Shown: positions 35,493 to 44,648, counted from the first letter of the stretch. The stretch: DNA of 64,000 nucleotides from Streptomyces aquilus (GCF_003955715.1 NZ_CP034463.1:4216001-4280000); one strand, 5' to 3'. Notes: generated by a model from the sequence alone, not told the origin. A program made the numbers and translations.

Positions 35493-36173
35493 CTACAGGC
35501 CGGTTCCCGTCAGGTACGCCGACACGATCACGTTCGCCGTGTAGCTGCGGTTCGCCCGGTCGAAGGTGCCCCCGCAGGTGATCAGCCGGAGTTCGGCCCG
35601 CCCCGACTGCCGTGTCCCGTACGCCTGTTGGGCGTCGAAGTGGTCGCGGGCGACGACCTGTACGTCGTCGACGGTGAACTCCGCGACCTTGCCGTCGTCC
35701 CGGATCACCCGGACCGTCGCACCGGGCTTGACGCTGCTGAGCTTGTAGAAGACGGCGGGCCGGGTCTCGGTGTCCACGTGTCCCACCATCAGCGCGGTCC
35801 CGGCCGCCCCGGGCCGGGTGCCGGCCGCGTACCAGCCGACGACGCCTGCCTGGTCGTACGGCGGCGGGTCGATCGCCCCGTTCCGGTCGAGGCCGCGGGC
35901 GACCACGGGGGCCTGCACGCCGAGGCCGGGGATGTCGATGCGCTGCGGCCGGGCGGCGCCGAGCGGGTGCACGGCGGGCGGCAGCTCGACGCCGGGCGGC
36001 CGGCCGACCGCGGCCACGTCGCCGGTGGTGGGGGCGGATATCCCGTTCCGTACGTCGGTGACCTCGCGTCCCCACAGCCACAGGCCCAGCAGCAGCACCG
36101 CCCAGGCCACGCCGGTCAGCAGCCGGCCGCCGGTGCGGGTGCCGTGCTCGGCGGAGTCGTGGTGCTCGGACAT
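35493..36173 (-). CDS. class F sortase
   Basis: A 226-residue sortase with one N-terminal membrane helix (G-V-A-W-A-V-L-L-L-G-L-W-L-W). The catalytic His is in A-L-M-V-G-H-V-D-T near 130, Cys in R-L-I-T-C-G-G-T-F near 200 and Arg in D-R-A-N-R-S-Y near 209. These and the length fit class F, whose substrates in actinobacteria are mostly unknown. It follows the secreted-protein gene at 36180 by six bases, so they form one operon. The neighbour is its likely partner. The 270 bases downstream hold no gene. Confidence 0.88.
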   Translation of the reverse strand: MSEHHDSAEHGTRTGGRLLTGVAWAVLLLGLWLWGREVTDVRNGISAPTTGDVAAVGRPPGVELPPAVHPLGAARPQRIDIPGLGVQAPVVARGLDRNGAIDPPPYDQAGVVGWYAAGTRPGAAGTALMVGHVDTETRPAVFYKLSSVKPGATVRVIRDDGKVAEFTVDDVQVVARDHFDAQQAYGTRQSGRAELRLITCGGTFDRANRSYTANVIVSAYLTGTGL

Positions 36174-36179
36174 GGCCGG

Positions 36180-36722
36180 TCAGTCGCTCCCGCGGCTCCG
36201 CCGGGACCTGCGCAGCGCCACCGCCGCCGCCGCGACCCCGGCCAGCACCAGCCCGGTCACGGCGTGCGCGGTGCCGGGTCCGGCGGCGGAGGCGAGATGC
36301 TGCGCGGTACCGCCGCCGCCCGCGTGGACGGGGGCGACGGGGGACGTGTACGGCGCGGGCTGCGTGGGTGCTTCCGAGGAGTGCGCGGGTGCCTCTACGA
36401 CGGTGAGGGCGCCCGAGCGGGACACGTCCCCGCAGCTGATCCGCACGTCGTAGCTGCCGGCCTTGAGCTCGGTGCGGACCCGGGTCTCGCCGACGAGGGT
36501 GCCGTCGGCGCCGGCGAGCCGTACCTCGGCGACGAACGCCGTGGAGACCGCCGTACCGGTTCTGCTGCTCGCGCAGCCGGTCACCCGCAGGGCGACGTCG
36601 GTGCCGGGGGCCGGGGACGACGGGGTGACCGCGACACCGCCCCCGTCCGCCGCGTGTGCCGCCGGGGTGAGGAAGGCGACGCCGAGCAGTCCGGCACAGA
36701 GAGTGAGGCGTAGTGAGCCCAT
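36180..36722 (-). CDS. secreted surface protein partnered with class F sortase
   Basis: A 180-residue protein: signal peptide (L-T-L-C-A-G-L-L-G-V-A-F-L-T-P-A-A-H-A), a beta-rich domain with two Cys (T-G-C-A-S-S near 45 and I-S-C-G-D-V near 100), a Pro/His/Gly linker, a C-terminal helix (V-T-G-L-V-L-A-G-V-A) and the basic tail R-R-S-R-R-S-R. The pattern is that of a sortase substrate, but I find no L-P-x-T-G or L-A-x-T-G. The GGAGG ribosome site lies inside the 16-bp palindrome at 36730-36745. Confidence 0.75.
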   Translation of the reverse strand: MGSLRLTLCAGLLGVAFLTPAAHAADGGGVAVTPSSPAPGTDVALRVTGCASSRTGTAVSTAFVAEVRLAGADGTLVGETRVRTELKAGSYDVRISCGDVSRSGALTVVEAPAHSSEAPTQPAPYTSPVAPVHAGGGGTAQHLASAAGPGTAHAVTGLVLAGVAAAAVALRRSRRSRGSD

Positions 36723-36729
36723 CGTGAAC

Positions 36730-36745
36730 CTCCAGATATCTGGAG
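36730..36745. promoter_or_regulatory. 16-bp palindrome CTCCAGATATCTGGAG over a ribosome site
   Basis: Read in the RNA of the 36180-36722 gene, CTCCAG pairs with CTGGAG around ATAT and hides the GGAGG of the start. It could instead be a protein operator. Confidence 0.45.
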
Positions 36746-36826
36746 ACTCCCCCCGTCGCGGCGGCCCCGCATCCTCAGCATGGCCGCCACTGCTCCATAC
36801 GGGGTGGATTCGCCCGTGGAGGCGTT

Positions 36827-37606
36827 TCAGACGCGGTCGACGAGGTCCGCGATCGAGTCCACGACCGTCGACGGCCGGTAGGGGTACTTCTCGATGTCCG
36901 CGTCCGAGGTCAGACCGGTCCGGACGAGGAAGGTCACCATCCCGGCCTCGAGGCCCGCCAGCACGTCGGTGTCCATGCGGTCGCCGATCATCGCGCTGGT
37001 CTCGGAGTGGGCGCCGATCGCGTTGAGACCGGTGCGCATCATCAGGGGGTTGGGCTTGCCTGCGAAATAGGGCTGCTTGCCGGTGGCCTTGGTGATGAGG
37101 GCGGCGACCGCGCCGGTGGCCGGCAGCGGGCCCTCGGTGGAGGGGCCGGTCTCGTCGGGGTTGGTGCAGATGAAGCGGGCGCCGGCGTTGATGAGCCGGA
37201 CCGCCTTGGTCATGGCCTCGAAGGAGTACGTCCGGGTCTCGCCGAGGACGACGTAGTCGGGCTCGTGGTCGGTGAGGATGTACCCGATGTCGTGCAGCGC
37301 GGTGGTCAGGCCGGCCTCGCCGATGACGTACGCCGAGCCGCCCGGCCGCTGGTCGTCCAGGAACTGGGCGGTGGCCAGGGCCGAGGTCCAGATGGACTCG
37401 ATCGGCACGTCCAGGCCCATGCGGCGCAGGCGCGCGTGCAGGTCGCGCGGGGTGTAGATGGAGTTGTTGGTGAGCACCAGGAAGGGCTTGCCGGACTCGC
37501 GCAGCTTCTTCAGGAAGGCGTCGGCGCCGGGGATCGGCACGCCCTCGTGGATGAGTACGCCGTCCATGTCGGTGAGCCATGACTCGATGGGCCTGCGGTC
37601 AGACAT
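36827..37606 (-). CDS. HAD-IIA (NagD-like) sugar phosphatase
   Basis: A 259-residue hydrolase: motif I is L-T-D-M-D-G-V-L near residue 10, motif II L-T-N-N-S near 42, motif III Lys in A-G-K-P-N-P-L near 178 and motif IV I-G-D-R-M-D-T-D near 205. It would dephosphorylate a small phospho-sugar or nucleotide. ATG 37606 has AGGAG upstream. Its start overlaps the present 3' end of the frameshifted phosphodiesterase ORF. Confidence 0.9.
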   Translation of the reverse strand: MSDRRPIESWLTDMDGVLIHEGVPIPGADAFLKKLRESGKPFLVLTNNSIYTPRDLHARLRRMGLDVPIESIWTSALATAQFLDDQRPGGSAYVIGEAGLTTALHDIGYILTDHEPDYVVLGETRTYSFEAMTKAVRLINAGARFICTNPDETGPSTEGPLPATGAVAALITKATGKQPYFAGKPNPLMMRTGLNAIGAHSETSAMIGDRMDTDVLAGLEAGMVTFLVRTGLTSDADIEKYPYRPSTVVDSIADLVDRV

Positions 37607-38987
37607 CTGCTGTGGTCTCCTGCGTACATACGTGCGGGTGGAGCGGGGCGCCGGAACCACGACGTACCGACGCCCCCACCCTAGTCAGGAAGTCGTCACC
37701 TTGACCCCGTCGATCACCCAGTACCAGTTGTTGGACCCGGTGTACCGGAACCGGAAGCTCACACTGGACGCCCCTCCGGGAACGGCCACGTCGAGGGACG
37801 GTGACGTCGTACGCGGGGGTCACCAGCGTCGAGTCGTACGTCCCGGAGAACGTCTTGTCGGCCCACTCGTCGGTGGTGAAGGCCCAGCCGCGCCACTCGG
37901 TGACCCCGCCGGTGCCCATGGCGCTGTTGCTGACGGACCAGCCGCTGGGCGGGGTGTGGGTGTAGCCGAGGACGCCGGCCGGGATGCCGGTCTCGTCGGT
38001 GCGGGTGGACAGGGCGAGCGCGTCGAACGGGTCGGCGGACCGCTCCTGGATCGGCTTGCCGTCCAGGCCCCAGGACGGGTCGACGGTGACGCCCAACTGC
38101 CGGAAGACGGTGGGTACGACGTCCACCAGCCGGGTGTCGATCGGGCGGGCGCCGGCCGCGATACCGGGTCCGGTGGCGAGGACGAACGTCCGCCGCTCCT
38201 CGATGGTGGATCCTCCGTGGCCGCCCGCGTCGAGATGGCCGTGGTCGGTGGCGACGACGACGGTCCAGCGCTCGGAGCCGTAGGTGGGCCGTGCCTTGAT
38301 CGCGGCGCGGAGTCTGCCGACGTAGGCGTCCTGTACGGCGATCTGGTCGAGGTAGGCCTGGCCGGCCGCGCCGGAGTTGTGGCCGACGATGTCGGACTGG
38401 CCGAAGTAGACGAACAGGACGTCCGGGTTCTGGTCCCGGATGACCGCCTCGGCCTCGCTCGCGATGGTGGCGTCGTGCGCGGTGTACCCGTCGGCGTCAC
38501 CGTCGAGGACCAGTGTGGCGTCCGCGCCGGGGGTGACGGTGCCCTGGGTGTCGAGGGGCTTCCAGTCGACGGCGGCGTAGGTGGACAGGGCCGGGCGGAC
38601 CTGCGCGAGGCGGGCGAGGAAGCCGGGGTAGGTGCCGTACCGCTTGCCGTTGAAGGTGTTGTCCTTGACGCCGTGCTTGTCGGGCCAGACGCCGGTGGAG
38701 ATGGTGGACCAGCCGGGGCCCGAGGAGGTGGCGGCCATCGGGCCGGCGTAGAGCAGCGAGGTGCCGTAGGTGCCCTCGCTCATCATGGCCTTCAGGTGCG
38801 GGGCGTTCGCCGCGTCGATGCGGTCGTGGCGGAGCCCGTCCATGCCGATGACGAGGACCTTGTCGGCGCTGGTGCCGTTCGGGAGGGCGGGGGCGGCTGC
38901 CGCCCGGGCTTCGGTACCGAGGGTGCGGGCCGCGGCGGTGGTGGCGGCGGCGCTGAGGACGGTGCGGCGGGACAGGGGTGACGTCAC
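37599..38987 (-). CDS. secreted alkaline-phosphatase-superfamily phosphodiesterase, frameshifted C-terminus
   Basis: About 460 residues, Tat-type leader S-R-R-T-V-L-S-A-A-A. Metal-binding residues are in V-I-G-M-D-G-L-R near 48, W-S-T-I-S-T-G near 95 (nucleophile Thr) and V-A-T-D-H-G-H near 245. The frame is lost near 37797. The other frame downstream encodes V-A-V-P-G-G-A-S-S-V-S-F-R-F and ends at 37685, a normal C-terminus. Loss of one of two GTCCC units would explain it. The ORF as written runs on to 37599, into the HAD gene. It could be real or an assembly error. It neighbours a phosphonate operon. Confidence 0.7.
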   Translation of the reverse strand: MTSPLSRRTVLSAAATTAAARTLGTEARAAAAPALPNGTSADKVLVIGMDGLRHDRIDAANAPHLKAMMSEGTYGTSLLYAGPMAATSSGPGWSTISTGVWPDKHGVKDNTFNGKRYGTYPGFLARLAQVRPALSTYAAVDWKPLDTQGTVTPGADATLVLDGDADGYTAHDATIASEAEAVIRDQNPDVLFVYFGQSDIVGHNSGAAGQAYLDQIAVQDAYVGRLRAAIKARPTYGSERWTVVVATDHGHLDAGGHGGSTIEERRTFVLATGPGIAAGARPIDTRLVDVVPTVFRQLGVTVDPSWGLDGKPIQERSADPFDALALSTRTDETGIPAGVLGYTHTPPSGWSVSNSAMGTGGVTEWRGWAFTTDEWADKTFSGTYDSTLVTPAYDVTVPRRGRSRRGVQCELPVPVHRVQQLVLGDRRGQGDDFLTRVGASVRRGSGAPLHPHVCTQETTADV

Positions 38988-39015
38988 GTGATCCTCCGGT
39001 GGATGCGGTACGGGC

Positions 39016-40071
39016 TCAGCTGCCGGTGGCCGACTTCCAGGCGTCGACGTACGAGGTGAGGTGCTCGTCGATGTCGTCCCAGTCGGGTTCGAAGACCTCG
39101 ACGCCGCTCATGAGCTTCGCGAGGGCGGTCGCGTCGGGGTCGGTGGCCTTGATGTCCTGGCGGACGCTGAAGCCGCCGCCGATCTCGCTGACCTGCTGCT
39201 GGGCGGTGCGGCTGAGGAGGTAGTCGAGGAGTTTCCTGCCGTTCGCGGAGTGCGGGGCCCTGGTGACCAGGCCGGCCGCGTAGGGCAGGGCGAAGGTGGT
39301 GGGCTTGCCGCCGTTCCTCGCCGGGAACCAGATGCCGAGGTTCGGCATGTCCTTGGCCTGCGCGTAGTTCATCTGGACGTCGCCGTTGGCGACCAGCAGC
39401 TCGCCCTTGTCGACCTTGGGCGCGAGCTTGCCGGTGGAGGCGGACGGGCCGACGTTGTTGGCCTGGAGCTTGCCGAGGTAGTCCAGGGCGGGCTGCTCGC
39501 CGCCGAAGTCGTGCATGGCCTTGATGAGGACGGCGGTGCCGTCGCCGGCGACGCCGGGGGTGGAGTACTGGAGCTTGTTCCGGTACGTGGAGTCGAGCAA
39601 CTCCTCCCAGGTGGCGGGGGTTCGGGTGAGTTCCTTCTTGTTGTAGACGAACCCGAAGTAGTTGTTGACGACCGAGGTCCAGGTCCCGTCGGCCGCTTTG
39701 CCGGCGCCGCTCACCTGGTCCGCGCCCGCGGGCACGTACTTCTGCAACAGCCCCTTGCCGTCGGCCTGTTGGATGAACGGCGGCAGGGTGACCAGGACGT
39801 CGGCCTGCGGGTTGCTCTTCTCGCGGGCGGCGCGCTGCACCATCTCGCCGGAGCCGCCCTCGACGTACGCGACCTTGATGCCGGTCTCGGCCTCGAAGTC
39901 CTTGAAGGTCTGGTCGTACCAGCCGTCGCCGTTCTCCCCCTTGAGACCGTCCGCGCTGTAGACGGTGACGACGTTCGCGTCGGAGGCGGCGGAGCCGCCG
40001 CAGGCGGTGAGGAGCGGGGCGGCGACGGTGAGGGTCAGGGCGAGCGCGAACGTGCGGCTTCTTCTGGGCAT
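39016..40071 (-). CDS. 2-aminoethylphosphonate-type ABC substrate-binding lipoprotein
   Basis: A 351-residue protein with signal A-A-P-L-L-T-A-C-G (lipobox L-L-T-A-C) and an iron/thiamine-type periplasmic fold (V-V-T-V-Y-S-A-D-G near 35). Its place with AEP-type permeases, a PhnX-like hydrolase and an FAD oxidoreductase matches the 2-aminoethylphosphonate uptake class. Start ATG with AGGAG upstream. It is followed, in transcription order, by the frameshifted phosphodiesterase. Confidence 0.82.
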   Translation of the reverse strand: MPRRSRTFALALTLTVAAPLLTACGGSAASDANVVTVYSADGLKGENGDGWYDQTFKDFEAETGIKVAYVEGGSGEMVQRAAREKSNPQADVLVTLPPFIQQADGKGLLQKYVPAGADQVSGAGKAADGTWTSVVNNYFGFVYNKKELTRTPATWEELLDSTYRNKLQYSTPGVAGDGTAVLIKAMHDFGGEQPALDYLGKLQANNVGPSASTGKLAPKVDKGELLVANGDVQMNYAQAKDMPNLGIWFPARNGGKPTTFALPYAAGLVTRAPHSANGRKLLDYLLSRTAQQQVSEIGGGFSVRQDIKATDPDATALAKLMSGVEVFEPDWDDIDEHLTSYVDAWKSATGS

Positions 40072-40111
40072 GACGACATGAACTCCTTGCGTGGGAGGGG
40101 CTTGACGGGAT

Positions 40112-40909
40112 TCAGCGGTACGTCGACCGCGCGCGGACCCGGGACACGGCGAGCAGCACCAGCAGCGTCGCCGTCATCAGGACCACGGCGAGCGCGGACC
40201 CGGCGAACAGGGCGCCGCGGTCGGTGGCCGCGTAGATCAGGACCGGGAGCGGGGTCCAGCCGGGCGGGTAGAGCATCATCGTGGCGCTCAACTCGCCCAT
40301 GGACAGGGCGAAGCAGAGGCCGGTGGCGGCGGTGAGGGACGGCAGGAGCAGCGGCAGCCGCACCCGCCACAGGACGTACGCGGGCCGGGCGCCCAGGGAC
40401 GCGGCGGCCTGTTCGTAGGCGGGGTCGAGGCGGGCGAGGGCCGCCTTCACCGATTGGTACGCGAACGCCGTGACCAGCACGGTGTGGGCGACGATCACGA
40501 TCTGCCGGGTGCCGTTGAGCAGCAGCGGCGGCTCGGAGAAGGCGACCAGGATCGCGAGGCCGACGACGACCGACGGGACCGCGAGGGGCAGCACGAAGAG
40601 GGCGTCCAGGAGTCGCCGGTGCCGCTCCTTCAGCGCGGCCCCGGCCAGCGCCGCCCAGGTGCCGGAGGCCAGGGCGAGCAGGCTCGCGGTGAGGGCCGTG
40701 ACCAGGCTGGTGATGAGGGCCTGGAGGGCCTCGCCGCGGGTGGCGGCGTCGTAGTGCCCGGTGGTGAGGCCGGACGGCAGTGCGCCGGACCAGTGGGTGG
40801 CGAAGGAGGCGCCGAGGACGACCAGGAGGGGCAGGGCGAAGAGGGGGAGGAAGAGGACGAGGAACACGAGCCATACGGCCCGTCTGGCCCCGCGGCTATG
40901 CACCAGCAC
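40112..40909 (-). CDS. ABC permease, AEP uptake (PhnV-like)
   Basis: A 265-residue permease with about six helices and the EAA-type loop E-Q-A-A-A-S-L-G-A-R-P-A-Y near residue 175. GTG start lies inside the 3' end of the upstream permease, so both are co-translated. It forms the heteromeric channel for the AEP-type importer. Confidence 0.82.
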   Translation of the reverse strand: MLVHSRGARRAVWLVFLVLFLPLFALPLLVVLGASFATHWSGALPSGLTTGHYDAATRGEALQALITSLVTALTASLLALASGTWAALAGAALKERHRRLLDALFVLPLAVPSVVVGLAILVAFSEPPLLLNGTRQIVIVAHTVLVTAFAYQSVKAALARLDPAYEQAAASLGARPAYVLWRVRLPLLLPSLTAATGLCFALSMGELSATMMLYPPGWTPLPVLIYAATDRGALFAGSALAVVLMTATLLVLLAVSRVRARSTYR

Positions 40910-41678
40910 GACGGCTCACCACCCGGTAGAGGCCGTAAAGGCCCACGGAGATCAGGACGTTGACGACGGCGACCACGCACGCGCCCGGGTAGTCGGACTC
41001 CAGGATCGCCTTGCCGTAGACGAGCGTCGGCAGGGTCGTGACCCCTTTCGCGCCGGTGAACAGCACGATCCCGAACTCGTTGAGACACAGGACGAGGACG
41101 AGACTGCCGCCGGCCGCGAGCGCGGGCAGCGCTTCGGGGAGGATGATCCGCCGCACGATCCTCGGGGCGCGGGCGCCGAGACCGGCCGCCGCCTCGATCT
41201 GCGCGGTGTCCAGGTGCGAGAACGCGGCGAGCAGCGGCCGCATCACGAACGGCGTGAAGTAGGTGACCTCGGCGAGGAGCACGCCCCAGGGCGTGGTCAG
41301 GAACTGGAAGGAGCCGACGAGTCCGGTCGTGCCGTAGAGGAAGAGCAGGGCCAGGGTGATCAGGAAGGAGGGGAAGGAGAGGTAGACGTCGATGAACTTG
41401 GCGACGGCCCGCGCTCCGGGGAACGGTACGAAGGCGATGACGAGCGCGAGCACGAATCCGAGGACCAGACAGCCGGCGGTGGCGGCGAGGGCCAGCCAGA
41501 CGGTGGTCCACAGGGCGTGCCGGAAGGACTCGGAGGCGAGGACGTCCAGGTACGGCTGGAGCGAGGTGCCTCCGGTGTCCGGCCGGAACGACTGCCGGAC
41601 GACGAGGGCGAGGGGGTAGAGGAAGAACAGGGCCAGGAGGACGACCGGCGGAAGAGCCCACGCGAGCCTTCTAGTCAT
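40896..41678 (-). CDS. ABC permease, AEP uptake (PhnU-like)
   Basis: A 260-residue permease with helices at both ends and the coupling loop A-A-A-G-L-G-A-R-A-P-R near residue 165. The ATG overlaps the ATPase stop by eight bases, and its own 3' end overlaps the next permease by 14 bases. Confidence 0.82.
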   Translation of the reverse strand: MTRRLAWALPPVVLLALFFLYPLALVVRQSFRPDTGGTSLQPYLDVLASESFRHALWTTVWLALAATAGCLVLGFVLALVIAFVPFPGARAVAKFIDVYLSFPSFLITLALLFLYGTTGLVGSFQFLTTPWGVLLAEVTYFTPFVMRPLLAAFSHLDTAQIEAAAGLGARAPRIVRRIILPEALPALAAGGSLVLVLCLNEFGIVLFTGAKGVTTLPTLVYGKAILESDYPGACVVAVVNVLISVGLYGLYRVVSRRAGA

Positions 41679-42717
41679 GCCGGGCTCCCAGCAGTACGGC
41701 GTCCTCGGGCGCGAAATGCAGGGTCACGGAGTCCCCGTGCGCGGGCGGGTCCTTGAGTTCGCGCAGGTCGGCCATGATCTGGTGACCGTCCACGTCGACG
41801 TAGAGGCGGTGGGTGGCGCCGCGCCACTGGATCTCCCGTACGGTTCCGGCGAGTTGATTGGGTCCGGCGCCGAGGCCGATGAGATGCGGCCGTACGCACA
41901 CCAGCCGGGCGGTCCCATCGGCCGTGGCCGGTCCCGCCACCTGAAGCCGCCGCCCGCCGAAGCGGACGTCCTCCTCCGACACCGTGACCGGCAGCAGGTT
42001 GGCGTGTCCGACGAAGGAGGCCGTGAACTCGTCGCCCGGGGACCGGTACAGCTCCTGCGGTGTGCCGCAGGCTTGCAGGCGGGCCCGGTCCATCACCGCG
42101 ATCCGGTCGGCGAGGGTCAGGGCCTCGACCTGGTCGTGGGTGACGTACAGGATCGACACGTCGGGCAACTCGCGGTGCAGCCGGGCGAGTTCGGCGAGCA
42201 TCCCGGAGCGGAGCCGGGCGTCCAGGGCCGACAGGGGCTCGTCGAGGAGGAGGACGGCCGGGCGGATCGCCAACGCCCGGGCGATGGCGACGCGTTGCTG
42301 CTGGCCGCCGGACAGCTCGCGCGGATACCGGCGGGCGTAGGCCGCCATGCCGGTCAGCTCCAGCGCCTCGGCGACCCGGGTGCGGAGCTCTGCCTTGGCG
42401 ACCTTGCGGGCCTTGAGCCCGAAGGCGACGTTGTCCTCGACGCGCAGGTGCGGGAAGAGGGCGTACTGCTGGACGACCATCCCGATGCCCCGCCGGTGCG
42501 GCGGCAGGTCGGTCACGTCCCGGTCGCCGAGGAACACCCGCCCCGAGGCCGGCCGGACGAACCCGGCGACCGCCCGGAGCGCGGTGGTCTTGCCGGACCC
42601 GGACGGCCCGAGCAGCGCCATGACCTCGCCGGTCCTGACCGTGAGGTCGAGGGAGTCGAGGACGACGTTCCCGTCGTAGGCGACCGTGACGCCGTCGAAG
42701 CGGATGCCGCCGCTCAT
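41671..42717 (-). CDS. ABC transporter ATPase, AEP uptake (PhnT-like)
   Basis: A 348-residue ATPase: Walker A G-P-S-G-S-G-K-T, signature L-S-G-G-Q-Q-Q-R-V, Walker B L-L-L-D-E-P-L-S-A-L-D, H-loop Y-V-T-H-D. A TOBE domain occupies the last about 110 residues. Its ATG overlaps the hydrolase stop (ATGA). It drives the importer of the operon. Confidence 0.88.
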   Translation of the reverse strand: MSGGIRFDGVTVAYDGNVVLDSLDLTVRTGEVMALLGPSGSGKTTALRAVAGFVRPASGRVFLGDRDVTDLPPHRRGIGMVVQQYALFPHLRVEDNVAFGLKARKVAKAELRTRVAEALELTGMAAYARRYPRELSGGQQQRVAIARALAIRPAVLLLDEPLSALDARLRSGMLAELARLHRELPDVSILYVTHDQVEALTLADRIAVMDRARLQACGTPQELYRSPGDEFTASFVGHANLLPVTVSEEDVRFGGRRLQVAGPATADGTARLVCVRPHLIGLGAGPNQLAGTVREIQWRGATHRLYVDVDGHQIMADLRELKDPPAHGDSVTLHFAPEDAVLLGARHD

Positions 42718-43388
42718 CCGAGGATCCCGGGCAACTCGGCGACGGAGCCGAGGACATGGCTCGCCCCGGCCGCGCGCAGGGCCCCCGCGTCATGTGCGCC
42801 GGTCAGGACACCGGCCACGAGGCCCGCTCCGGCGCGGACGCCGCTGCGCATGTCGTACGAGGTGTCGCCGACGACGGCGATCTGCCGTACGCCGTCGGCG
42901 ACCGCCGTGCGCAGGAAGGCGGTCAGGACCATGTCCGGGTACGGCCGTCCCCGTCCCCCGGCGTCCGCGGGGCACAGGGTGAGGGGGGCGAGGTCCCGCC
43001 AGCCGAGCGCGGTGAGGATGGCGTCCTGGGTGGTGCGGGCGAACCCGGTGGTGAGCACGACCGTACGGCCCTGCGCGGTGAGCCGCTCGATGGCCGCACG
43101 GGCGCCGGGGATCGCCTCGACCCGTCCGGCGTCGACGAGTTCGGCGTAGGCGGCCTCGAAGGCCCGGTTGGCCTCCTGCGCCGCCGCTTCCTCGCCGAAC
43201 AGGTGCCGGAAGACGGAGATCTTGGACTCGCCCATGGTGGCGCGGACGTGGTCGATCAGGCCGGCCGGGTCGGCGCCGAGGTGCCGGGCGGCGGCGGTGA
43301 AGGCCTCCTCGACGAGGCCGTCGTCGGCGACGGTGGTACCGGCCATGTCGAGGACGACGAGGCGGATGTCGGGGTTCTGCTCGGTCAT
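42714..43388 (-). CDS. phosphonatase-like (PhnX-type) HAD hydrolase
   Basis: A 224-residue HAD protein: motif I is V-V-L-D-M-A-G-T-T near residue 12. Lys in M-G-E-S-K-I-S-V-F near 55 falls where PhnX has its Schiff-base lysine. Motif II is V-L-T-T-G-F near 110 and motif IV V-G-D-T-S-Y-D near 172. It probably breaks the C-P bond of phosphonoacetaldehyde or a close analogue. The overlap with the ATPase and the 5-base gap from the oxidoreductase stop place it in the operon. Confidence 0.85.
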   Translation of the reverse strand: MTEQNPDIRLVVLDMAGTTVADDGLVEEAFTAAARHLGADPAGLIDHVRATMGESKISVFRHLFGEEAAAQEANRAFEAAYAELVDAGRVEAIPGARAAIERLTAQGRTVVLTTGFARTTQDAILTALGWRDLAPLTLCPADAGGRGRPYPDMVLTAFLRTAVADGVRQIAVVGDTSYDMRSGVRAGAGLVAGVLTGAHDAGALRAAGASHVLGSVAELPGILG

Positions 43389-43393
43389 GGAGG

Positions 43394-44518
43394 TCACCAG
43401 CCCAGTTCGTTCGCGGTCGTCTCGGCTATCGCGGGCGAGCAGGTCATCCCGCGCCCGCCGGGCCCGGTCACCAGCCAGACCCCGTCGCGCACCTGTTGCC
43501 GGTGCACGACCCGGGCGGGGTCGGTGCATTGCGCGTACACGCCCGCCCAGCGGCGCCGGATCCGTGGCAGCGGCCGGCCGAGGAAGGACTCCACCACGGC
43601 GGTGAGGTGCTCGTAGGGCTCCTCGGTGGTGTCGAAGGCGAAGGGGTGCTCGTACTCGTGGGTGTCGCCGATGGTCAGTCCGCCGTCGGCGCGCTGGACC
43701 ATGAGCAGTTGCATCCGGTGCTCCGCGGCCGTCTCCGCCTGCGCCTGGCGGGCGTTGAGCTCGTCGAGCTCCGGGCCGCGGTAGGCGGGGTAGTAGCGGA
43801 AGCTGTCCGCGTCGGCCACCGAGGTGGTGAGCGGCTCGCCCAGCGGCTCGGTCTGCATCATCTGGAGGCGGACCCGGCGCACGGGCAGGTCGGGCCCGGC
43901 GAGTTCGCGGACCAGGCCGGTGAGCCAGGCGCCGGTGCACAGGACGACGACGTCACCGGTGTGGACGTCCCCGTGGTCGTCGCGGACGGCGTTCCCGCCG
44001 GCCACGTCCCGCACCTCCCGCCCTGGCAGGAAGGTGTAGCGCGGCGACTTCAGCAGTTCGGCGCGCAGGGCGAGTTGGGCGGTGCGGGGTTCCACGGCCG
44101 CGTCCCGCTCGCAGTACAGGGCGGCGCCGAACTCACCGCGCAGGGCGGGGTTGAGGGCCCGCGCCTCGGCCGGGGTGAGCAGCTCGTAGCCGCGGGCGGC
44201 GGCGTCCGCGCGGGCCACGGCCGCCTCGGCGACGGCGTGTTCGAGGTCGCCGCGGACGGGGGTCAGGGAGCCGTTGGGGCGGAAGCCGAGCGCCGGGACG
44301 CGAGCCCCGATCTCTTCCCACAACTTCCTTGCCCGCAGGGCGGTTTCGAGCTCCTCGCCGCCCGCGCGGCCACTGACCCAGATCTGGCCGAAGTTACGCA
44401 GCGAGGCGCCGCGGGCCTCCGTCTCGCGCTCGATCTGTACGACCTCATGGCCGCGTTCCACTGCGTGCCAGGCGTGCAGGGTGCCCACCACGCCGGCTCC
44501 GACGACTATCACTCTCAC
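43394..44518 (-). CDS. FAD-dependent oxidoreductase of phosphonate catabolism (TIGR03364 type)
   Basis: A 374-residue protein starting V-R-V-I-V-V-G-A-G-V-V-G, the FAD-binding Rossmann motif, and ending G-P-G-G-R-G-M-T-C-S-P. It has the DAO/glycine-oxidase fold, and its type is nearly always encoded beside PhnX-like hydrolases. Known relatives oxidise AEP or N-methyl-AEP to phosphonoacetaldehyde. The GTG at 44518 places the dinucleotide motif at residue 4; the longer frame to 44590 lacks a better site. It is the first gene after the operator at 44594. Confidence 0.85.
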   Translation of the reverse strand: MRVIVVGAGVVGTLHAWHAVERGHEVVQIERETEARGASLRNFGQIWVSGRAGGEELETALRARKLWEEIGARVPALGFRPNGSLTPVRGDLEHAVAEAAVARADAAARGYELLTPAEARALNPALRGEFGAALYCERDAAVEPRTAQLALRAELLKSPRYTFLPGREVRDVAGGNAVRDDHGDVHTGDVVVLCTGAWLTGLVRELAGPDLPVRRVRLQMMQTEPLGEPLTTSVADADSFRYYPAYRGPELDELNARQAQAETAAEHRMQLLMVQRADGGLTIGDTHEYEHPFAFDTTEEPYEHLTAVVESFLGRPLPRIRRRWAGVYAQCTDPARVVHRQQVRDGVWLVTGPGGRGMTCSPAIAETTANELGW

Positions 44519-44593
44519 GACGGCCACGCTCCTCGGGATCGGGGAACCGGAAAGGTCCGGCTGACGACGGGAGCATGAACTGGCCATCACGTT

Positions 44594-44604
44594 TGGGCTA
44601 GACC
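44594..44604. promoter_or_regulatory. GntR/HutC-type operator GGGCTAGACCC
   Basis: The core C-T-A-G-A between G and C tracts is typical of UTRA-type GntR sites. It lies 76 bases before the FAD oxidoreductase and 45 bases downstream of the regulator gene. Outer repeats CATCACG (44584-44590) and CGTGATG (44615-44621) flank it. Confidence 0.5.
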
Positions 44605-44648
44605 CGTTATCTATTCGTGATGATCCTGGTCGGCGGGGGCGGCGAGTT

